DNA of 64,000 nt from Cereibacter sphaeroides (lineage in GTDB: Bacteria; Pseudomonadota; Alphaproteobacteria; Rhodobacterales; Rhodobacteraceae). Of the stretch, positions 8,537 through 17,000 are shown in pieces. The first letter of the stretch is position 1. Each line of letters opens with the position of its first letter. Position numbers and translations under genes: made by a program. Location: assembly GCA_003243455.1 (NCBI GenBank), contig QFQS01000004.1, forward strand, positions 115,346 through 179,345, in the 5' to 3' direction. The notes beneath the pieces are model-generated. The model worked only from the letters and a program-made list of their open reading frames with translations, was not told the DNA's origin and made no database searches.

Positions 8537-9472
8537 GTGGTCCGCAAGCTGAATGTCTCGGGCATCACGATCCATTCTGTCTTCGGACCTGATGGCAACC
8601 GCATCGCGGAATACAACGAAGCCACCGGCGCCCTGATCCGGCAGTATGTCTGGCTGGGCGACCGGCCCGTCGCCGTGATCGAGGGCCCGAATGTCTATCT
8701 CGTGCGCGCCGATCACATCGGTCGCCTCGCCTTCACCACGACCATGGCCGGCGCCGTGGTCTGGACGGCCAGCTACCTGCCCTTCGGTGGCGTCACCGTC
8801 ACAACCGGAACGCCGATCGATCTGCGTTTCCCGGGTCAGTGGTTCCAGGCGGAGGCCGGGCTGTACCAGAACTGGATGCGCGACTATGATCCCGCGCTTG
8901 GTCGCTATCTGGAGTCCGATCCGCTGGGGCTTGTGGACGGAGCGAGCCTCTATGGGTATGCGCTGCAGAACCCGGGAAGGTGGGTGGATAAGAGCGGAGG
9001 TCAAGTATACAAGAACTCCTACGTCGGATTTCAGCTTTTCGCCATACGCTCTACTCCTTATGAATCATCGGGTGAGCCTTTTGTGACTCACTCGCAATTA
9101 CCACCTGAGGCCCAGAAAGTGCTCGCCGGCCGAGTTACATGGGGCGATGAGATTTATACAATTACGTTCCCCGGCTGCCAGATGATGAAAGATCCAAGTG
9201 GCAAGAGTGACGCGATCTTCTTTAGCCCTCCCGGTCAAAATCCGTTTGACAGAAGAAAGGAATCTCGAGCCAATTCTGTTCGCTACATGCCTCCTGGAAC
9301 CGGTTCGGGGCAGCCAGGCGGAAAGTATTCCTCGCGATATCCACAAGGCTATTATGTGTACTACAACTCAAATGGAGAAGTCGTATCGCCATATAGTGGT
9401 AGGGCAGTTAGCGAAAGGAGCAGTGAAGGCCATACACCAGCTCTCACGCATCCAATCCTTATCAATCCCTGA
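8537..9472 (+). pseudogene. Orphan Rhs fragment B: longer core piece plus tip
   Basis: 311 aa from GTG 8537. Residues ~1-155 match the last part of the Rhs core in the minus-strand rhs gene at 31-35.7 kb (FGPDGNRIAEYNEATGALI; RADHIGR; TASYLPFGGV; FPGQWFQAEAGLYQNWMRDY; YLESDPLGLVDGASLYGYA). The tip of ~155 aa begins after GRWVDKSGG and shows no family I recognise. There is no upstream core, signal peptide or start region of an Rhs protein, so this is a remnant. A small ORF follows 17 nt after the stop. DNA-level similarity to fragments C and the main rhs gene is obvious by eye. Confidence 0.8.
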
Positions 9473-9489
9473 TGAGAAAGGTTTAGCAG

Positions 9490-9867
9490 GTGCGGCTTCA
9501 AGAAGTTTCTAAGGCGGTCAATAATTTTCGCCTGCAAGGGTTCTATTGCACAAAAACATCTCGCGAGCTAGTTTTCTATGGGCCAGAGTTAGTTGGCTCT
9601 CTCCGCATCACGGCAATCGATCAAATATTTGTATGCGCAAATACCTTTGAATCTAGAAATCTAATCGATCATCCCGATGAGACTGGCGAGCTACTAGACT
9701 TGATCGGTGACCATGTAGCTGCGATTGAGGAATGGCCCTCCGAAGCGATACTAGAAGTTCTCATGGCAAGTGGAGTATGCATTAGGCTGTCTGGCCGTGG
9801 TCCAGGTGAATATTATGAAATCCATTTTGAGAAAGGCGGAGAGACCATAGCACTTATTTTTGGATAG
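9490..9867 (+). CDS. Candidate immunity protein for Rhs tip B
   Basis: 125 aa, GTG start. A compact alpha/beta protein without export signal: ELVFYGPELVGSLRITAIDQIFV, then an acidic middle (DHPDETGELLDLIGDH) and IHFEKGGETIALIFG at the end. No family is recognised. Its position directly behind orphan Rhs tip B and in front of another Rhs core relic makes an immunity function the simplest inference. The sequence is AT-richer than the Rhs core DNA around it. Confidence 0.58.
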   Translation: MRLQEVSKAVNNFRLQGFYCTKTSRELVFYGPELVGSLRITAIDQIFVCANTFESRNLIDHPDETGELLDLIGDHVAAIEEWPSEAILEVLMASGVCIRLSGRGPGEYYEIHFEKGGETIALIFG

Positions 9868-9889
9868 ACTACCCAAGCGTTCTGCAACA

Positions 9890-10120
9890 AATGCCAAGGG
9901 CGCTATTTCGGAATACAACAAAGCCACTGGTGCGCTCATCCGACAGTATGTTTGGCTCGGTGACCGGCCCATCGCAGTGATCGAGGGCGCGAATATCTAT
10001 CTCGTGCGCGCGGATCGCATCGGCCCGTCGGCATTTTCTACGACAATGGCCGGTATAGTGGGCTGACAGCCAGCTACCTGCCCTTTGGTGGCGTGACCGT
10101 CAGTCCTAATATGCATCAAA
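9890..10120 (+). pseudogene. Rhs core relic C, frameshifted
   Basis: The translation carries the same core block as fragment B (SEYNKATGALIRQYVWLGDR, then IAVIEGANIYLVRADRIG). It then breaks in frame near 10060: a stop follows AGIVG, and the continuation TASYLPFGGVTV is read in another frame to about 10105. The following ~150 nt could hold a residual tip but show no clear gene. This is a decayed copy of the same core module and marks the junction of another lost tip cassette. Confidence 0.75.
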
Positions 10121-10275
10121 GGGAGGTATTACTAGACCGTTCGGGTTCCGACTCCTTCAGATATAGGTTGAAAGACCTGCTGGAAAGTAACAACGAATGC
10201 GGGCAGGGCAGTCGGCCGTTGGGCTCCATGGGCGAGTGCTGGCTATGCGGGCTACAATGTTTATAGGATGGGGCG

Positions 10276-10590
10276 ATGCATATTTTAAACGCTGATGCGG
10301 CATACAACAGCATCGTTTCCATCCTAGTTTCTGATCATAGTGTCAAAAAATCACGAATTAGTATTAATTCTCAGATACCAACGCAACTTGGTGTCGATGG
10401 TGCAGACGCTTGGGAATTAATAAGGGCGATCCAAGAAACCTGGCATGTTGATCTCCAACTCGACATCTATAGCCATTTTGGTCCTGAAAGTGGACTGTTT
10501 CAACAGAATCCTCCCGACCCCATGACAGTTGGTCAGCTCGTGAACTTCATCATGGCCGCCCACAGCAAGAAATCAGCAAACAAAAGGTAA
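10276..10590 (+). CDS. DUF1493-like small acidic protein, candidate immunity gene
   Basis: 104 aa, ATG 10276 with AGGATGGGG in front. The segment LGVDGADAWELIRAIQETWHVDL, ending in MTVGQLVNFIMA, resembles DUF1493-type acyl-carrier-like small proteins (remembered pattern, not searched). It lies between Rhs relics C and D, so it is probably the surviving half of a displaced tip/immunity cassette whose toxin part has been lost. No membrane or export signal is visible. Function unproven. Confidence 0.55.
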   Translation: MHILNADAAYNSIVSILVSDHSVKKSRISINSQIPTQLGVDGADAWELIRAIQETWHVDLQLDIYSHFGPESGLFQQNPPDPMTVGQLVNFIMAAHSKKSANKR

Positions 10591-10611
10591 TTCTGATAGT
10601 TTCGGCGCAAT

Positions 10612-10850
10612 AGCCGGGGTCTTGCCGCGACCCGGACGGACGCGCGCGGAATCACTGCAACCTTCACCTACGACAACGGCAGTCGGTTGACCGGTCTCGA
10701 CGACGTCAAAGGCGTCACGATCCTTCGGGATCTGACCTACAGCTATGACGCGCTCGACAATCTGGCCTCGATCATTGATGGGGTGACCTCCGCCAACAGC
10801 GAGGTCTTCGACTACACACCGAGGGAGTCCGACGAGCTTTCAGACCAGTC
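10612..10850 (+). pseudogene. Rhs core relic D
   Basis: An open frame encodes TDARGITATFTYDNGSRLTG, LTYSYDALDNLASIIDGV, then NSEVFDYTPRESDELS. This matches an internal Rhs region (compare the main rhs gene: NNLTSANDSLIPSNSEVFGYTPREEL). It lacks both ends and simply runs out of similarity near 10850. It is an internal core piece, earlier in Rhs order than fragments A-C although it lies after them, so the array was shuffled by recombination and did not decay in place. Confidence 0.7.
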
Positions 10851-11021
10851 TTTTTCCGGCAATCGCGTCCGACTGCGCTCTCAGATGCAGGTGGAACCTG
10901 CGAACCGATCGGTGGCAGGGACGTTCGCACTTCATCCTCCTCTGATCTGCTCGGAACGGTCGCAGAGGCACCGGATACTGGCACGCCTTTTGTCCAGCGC
11001 GAACGAGGCGGAGCTGTCTCG

Positions 11022-14000
11022 CTATGCTGATGTTTCTTTGATGATGACCTTGCCGTCGCTCGCCCGCTTGATCTCGAACCGACGCCCCTTGCCTTGCAAA
11101 TTGAGTTGAATCGTAAAGCCGGACCAGTGCGATGGCATGCAGGGTTTGATCTCGACCCTATGCCCATCGCGGATCTGCAGGCCGAGTATGTGTTCCACGG
11201 CGACCCTGTGAAGCCATCCGGCAGAGCCGGTATACCAGGTCCAGCCGGCGCGACCGAGGCGCGCTCCCTCGCCGTAGACATCTGCTGCGACGACATACGG
11301 TTCGCCGCGATAGCGGTCCACCTCTTCTGGCGTGCCGGTGTGGTTGATTGGATTTATCATTGAGAATAACCGCCAGGCGTCATCCGCACGGCCGGCAATC
11401 GCCATCGCCTGAACCAGCCAGATCGCGGCATGGGTATACTGGCCGCCATTCTCACGTACGCCGGGGGGATAGCTGCGAATGTAGCCCGGATCTTTGGCGG
11501 TATCGCGGAACGCGGGTGTGAACAGCCGGATCAGCTGCCCGTCCGGATCCTCAAGATTTGACAGTGCTGCGTCGAGCGCAGTCTGGATCTTTTGTAGCGC
11601 ACCAATGCCAGAAATTACCGACCAGCTTTGCGCGATAGAGTCTATGCGGCATTCGTCCGATGAGGCCGATCCAAGCGGCGTGCCGTCGTCATAGATCCCG
11701 CGAAGATACCAGCCGCCATCCCAAGCCTGCCTGTCCAGCGCCTTTTTCAATCTGGCATGATGGGCGACCCAGCGGTCAGCACGGGCCGTTTCGCCCCGTT
11801 GTCGCGCCAATGGGGCCATCATCTGAAGCGTCTGCGCCAGGAACCATCCCAGCCAGACGGACTCTCCGCGCCCCTCTTCGCCCACGCGGTTCATGCCGTC
11901 GTTCCAGTCACCACCGAGAAACAGCGGCAATCCGTTGCTCCCGGTGCGCGCAACCGCCAGGTCCAGCGCACGGGCGGCGTGTTCGTAGAGGCTGGCACTC
12001 TCGGCAGAGGTTTCAGGGACGAAGAAGGCGTCATGCTCGCCCGGCTCTAGCGCCCGGCCCATAAGAAAGGGCAGTTGTTCATCCATGATTGCAGCGTCGC
12101 CGGTGAAGCTTACGTAGCGTGCGAGGGAATGACCAAGCCAGACCACGTCGTCGGCAATCGTGGTGCGCACACCCGCGCCTGTGCCGGGCAGCCACCAGTG
12201 CTGGACATCGCCTTCCGGAAACTGCCGGCCAGCCGCGTTTAGAAGCTGCGCGCGGGCAAGTGACGGGTCGTAGACCAGCATTGCCAAGGTATCCTGCAGC
12301 TGATCACGGAAACCATATGCACCAGAGGCCTGGAAAAAAGCGGTACGGGCTCTTATGCGGCAGGCAAGGGCCTGATAGGGCAACCAGCGATTGACCATCA
12401 GGTCAAAGGCCGGATCGGGGGTTTCGACCTGAAGGTGGTCGAAAAGCGCCTGCCAATCCGCCGACTGCGCCGCCACGGCCTGCGCTGCCGGGATTGGCGG
12501 GGACGACTCGGCGGTTCCGATGCGGAATGTTACCTCGTGGCTTTCACCGGGTTGCAATGACAACCAGGTCTCCAGCATCATCAGCGGATCGCCATCGGTC
12601 GCCAGTTCCAAACGCCCACCCGCCGCATTATCGAACCAGCGCGGCCGGTCCGGGGTCCGGTTGCGCCCAAGCCAGCGCAGACGCGACAGACAGACACCCG
12701 TAACTTGCGCATCGGTCGAAAGCGTCAGGATCTGACCGGCGTAATCGATGGAATAGGGGTTCCTGCAGCGGATCAGTCCCTGGTCGCGCAGGAAATCCAG
12801 TTCCAGATGTTGGGCCGTCTTTTCCCTAGAGCCACCCAGGACAGGATACAGGAACTGGCTGAGGTCGAGATTCGACACCTCGGTCCCATCGTTGGTCACC
12901 GTAAGTCCGATGATCCGCTCTGGTCCCTCGGGCGACAGAGTGTGCAGCGCCTCGATCCGCAGGTTGCCCGACCAGGTGCGAAAACGTGACCAGCCCGCGC
13001 CATGCGTGGCCTCATAAAGCGCGTCCGGCTGTGATCCGAGGGCCGCATAGGGCGTATGGATCGCCCCATTCGCAATGTCGCGCAGAAGAATGCCTTCGCC
13101 CAGGGGATTGGAGAGAGGTTCGTTCGACCAGGGCGAAAGCTGGTGGTCGCGCGAATTGACGGACCAGGTATAGGCGGCACCCTCGGCAGAGATGTGGAAG
13201 CCGAAATCACTTCGCGCAATCACGTTGATCCAGGGATGCGGCGTGCGTTCGCCGTGGCGCAGCCGGATGACATAATTTCCGTCATCGTCAAAACCGCCGC
13301 GTCCATTCCAAAAACGAAGATTAGGTTCTGGCGGACTAGTGGAGCGGGCAGAAAGCACAGGTGTTAATGGCGGACCACTTTGGCCCGGATTCAGCGCAAG
13401 GGCGGAGAGACGGTCGAACTGTTCGGCGAGCGTTCCGTTCTGGGCATGCACGACCACCCGGGCGGCTGACAAAAGGGCAAGCAGGCTGTCAGGCGCGACC
13501 TGGCTTGCATTGACTGCAAAGACCGAGGGTCGGGCGTGCAGCAGATGCATGCTGCCGCAAAGCGCGTTGATGGCGCCCTGCAGATCCGAGGCATAGGTTC
13601 CGCGTTGTTCATTCAGGATGACGAGGTCGGTCTCCAGCCCTCGCATCCGGAAATACTCCTGCATCCTGACCACTTGCCGGACAATGCGCAGATCGGCCGG
13701 ATCGTCGACGCGCAACAGGAAGATGGGACGGTCGCCAGAGATCGACATCGACCAGAGCAGCGATTGCGGGCCAGGCAGGCCGTCCTCGAACCTTGGGCGC
13801 ATCGCCGGAGCGGGCCAGAGCATCATCCCGGCGTAGCGGCGAAAGAGCGCGGCTTCATGCGGCTCGATCCCGGCCTGATGCAGCTGCATCTGACTGCGCG
13901 TCCAGGCCATACGTTGCTGACGCTCCAATTGGTCAGGCAAGGCGAGTGCCGCTTCGGCGGTCGCCAGTTCCTCGGCCGAGGCTGCGGCAACTGTCCAGAA

Positions 14001-17000
14001 AGTCACCTTCGCCTCCTTTCCGGGGCGCAGGCGGAATCTGCGGCGTAGCGAAATCGCGGGATCCAGCGTGAAATCCTCGGCCTGCGCTGTTTCGATGAAT
14101 CGGGACGGATCCTCGAGTGCCTGTGAGCGGGCGATGTCCCCGGCAGGACCGATGAAAAGACGCCTGTTCGTCAGCGCGCCAGCAACTTCTCCCGCGCCGT
14201 CGGCGAGATGAACCAGATGTAAAGCGGGATCGCCGGCCTTGCGCGGGTTTCGTCTCGCCCGAACACGCGCCCCGCCGTCGTCGATGGAGGTCGCGACGAA
14301 CATGCGCGAAAAAGCTGTATGGGCAAGGTCGGCGGCATAGTCATCAAGGGCAAGCTCGGCGTAGGAGATCACCTCAATCTCGCGCGCGAGTTCGGTGGTA
14401 TTGTGCAAAGTTACCCGGCAGATGCGGGCATCCAGCTCATCGGCCTGCATAATTTCGGTCGTGCAAGATATGCCCTCGGAGAGGGCTCTGAACTCCGCTT
14501 TGAAGTCGTGCAGTTCGGCGCGGTAGCTGACCGCCGGATCAAAGGCCGGGGCGGGCGTTGCCCCCCACCAATGTCCGGTTTCGGCATCGCGGAGGAACAG
14601 AAACTCGCCGTACTGGTCAGATGCCGGATCGGGACGCCAGCGCGTGATATGGGCATTCCCGAGTCGCATGCGTCCCGCTCCGCTGGCATCGATCATCAGG
14701 GACTGGCGGCCATTCGACAGGATGGCGGGAACATGTGGCGCTCGGGCGGGATCGTCCAGCTCGATCACAGCGCCGCCTTCGACCGCATCCTCTGGCATGC
14801 GCTCGACCGGAGGTGCCTGCCGCGACAGGGTCGCGACCTCTCTGGGCAGCCGTTCCTGAAGCAGGGTCGAGACGCTTTCGATAACGGGATCGGAATGAAA
14901 CCGACTGCGATGAATGCCCTGCATGAGGCAGTTCGCGACGGCAAGGATGCACATGCCCTGATGATGAGCCATGAAGTTGTGCACGATCTCTACGGTTGTC
15001 CCTTCGGGCAGTCGCGACGGGGTAAAATCGAGCGCGTCATAGAAGCCGAACTGGCCACGCGCGCCCAGTCGGGCGAGCTTGCGCAGGTTGCGTAAAGCGG
15101 CCCGCGGCCGCAAAGTTGCGGCCAGAAAAGTCGCATATGGCGCGACCACTCGCTCGTCACGGTGCCAGCGGCGCAAGGCAAGTTCGGGCTCGCCGAAAGC
15201 ATAATACTGATAGTTCATCTCGGCATCCCGGGCGGTATAGGCGCTCTCCGACACACCCCATGGCAAACCGCGCGCACGGCCCGCGTGGATCTGCACATCG
15301 ACCGCCACCAAGCAGGATTGGTGAAGGACCGAACCTTGCCGTTCATCCATGACCAGAGGTGCCATAAGATATTCGAACATGCAGCCCGACCAGCTGATCA
15401 GCGCATTGTCAAAACCGCGAGTCAGCATCTGTCGGCCCAGCCGCCCCCAATGCTCGGTTGGCACATCGCCCTTGCCGATCGCGAAAAGCGAGGCCAGCCG
15501 AGCTTCGGAGGCAAGAAGGTCATAGAAGGAATTGTCCAGTTCTTCTTCCAGAACCCTGTATCCGATCGAGAGCAACCGCTTCTCTCGATTATAGAGGAAG
15601 GCAAAGTCCATCTCGAAGGCGAACCGGCGCGCAGTTTCAGCCAGGTGGCTCATCCGCAGCGTCAGCGCGGCAAGTTCGGCAGGCGGCGGCGTCGGCCCGA
15701 CGTCGGCGTTGTCGCAGGCGTCGACCAGCCGGGCCGCCCACCAGGCGCATTCGTCGGTGTTTGCACCCGGTGCTTCGGCAGAAAGTACGGCCAGCAAATC
15801 CTGCAGGTCGCGGGCTGCGCGGACGTGGTTCTGCGCATGGGCCGCCGCGAGATGCGGTTCCGACAGTGCCGCCTGGACGCTGCGCACCTGACCTTCAAGC
15901 TGTTCTCCGATCCGGTCATGCAGGGCATGCAAGTGTCGCCGTTCCGGCCGAATGTCGGGATGTAGCCGGCGAAGCACAGCCAGCACGTCGGCCACACCGT
16001 GCAGGTCGGACAAGAGGTTCAACGCGGGCGCGCGTGCCCAATCCCTCAGCGCAGCCGCCAGCGCAACCAGATGTCCGGCAAGATTGCCGCTATCTACGGT
16101 CGAGACGTAACGCGGCATCAGAGGCGCAAGCGTGTCGGTCGCATACCAATTATACAGGTGCCCCCGAAACCGTTCCATCCGGCCCAAAGTCTCCAGCGTC
16201 AACTCGATCCGGCCCAGGGCATCGGCAAGCGATATCCAGTTGAATTCCCGCGCCGATACGGTTGCCAGCAGATAGAGGCCGATGTTCGAGGGCGAGGTCC
16301 GGGTCGCGATCTTTGGTGCCGGGTCTTCCTGGAAGTTGTCAGGGGGCAGATGGTTGGACCCCTCGTTGACATGCGCCTCAAAGTAGCGCCAGGTGATCCG
16401 TGCTTCGGTCCGCCATTCCTGTTGTTCTTCCGCCGACAGCGGCAGTTGCTCTTCCGAGCGCAACGGAAGCGAGGTGCTCCACGCGACAACCGGCGCGGCC
16501 AGCCAGATCAGTAGCAGGATACCGGCAATGGGCAGGTTGTGCGGCGCAAATGCCGCGACCAGCCCGGTGATCACAGCCGCCAGCAACAGACCGCCCAACA
16601 TGCTGCGCACGACCGAGGCAAGGTCCTGAGGCTTGCGGGCTGCGGCGTCGGCCGTGGTCCATTCCAGCATCGACCGGCGCGAAATGAAGGTCCGGTACAG
16701 CGCGCGCAGCGTGGCGTCCCCCAGGCTCCACGCCATCTGCGGTAAAAGCATGAGGCGAAAGCCGAATGTCTGCAATTCGGCTAGCAACTCGTTCCCGGTA
16801 ACCTCCAGGTGGCGCCAGAACGAGATCCTGGCTTGCCGTGGAACCAGGCCCGTGACCCAGTCCATGAGTTGCGCGATCACGATCGGACCGCCCAGCAACA
16901 TCAGCCATATGATCGCGGCGTGCATGGGCATGGCAAGCAGGCCGATCAACCCTGCGGCCAGCAGGCAAACCGGCAGCAGGCTGCGCCGCATGTTGTCGGC

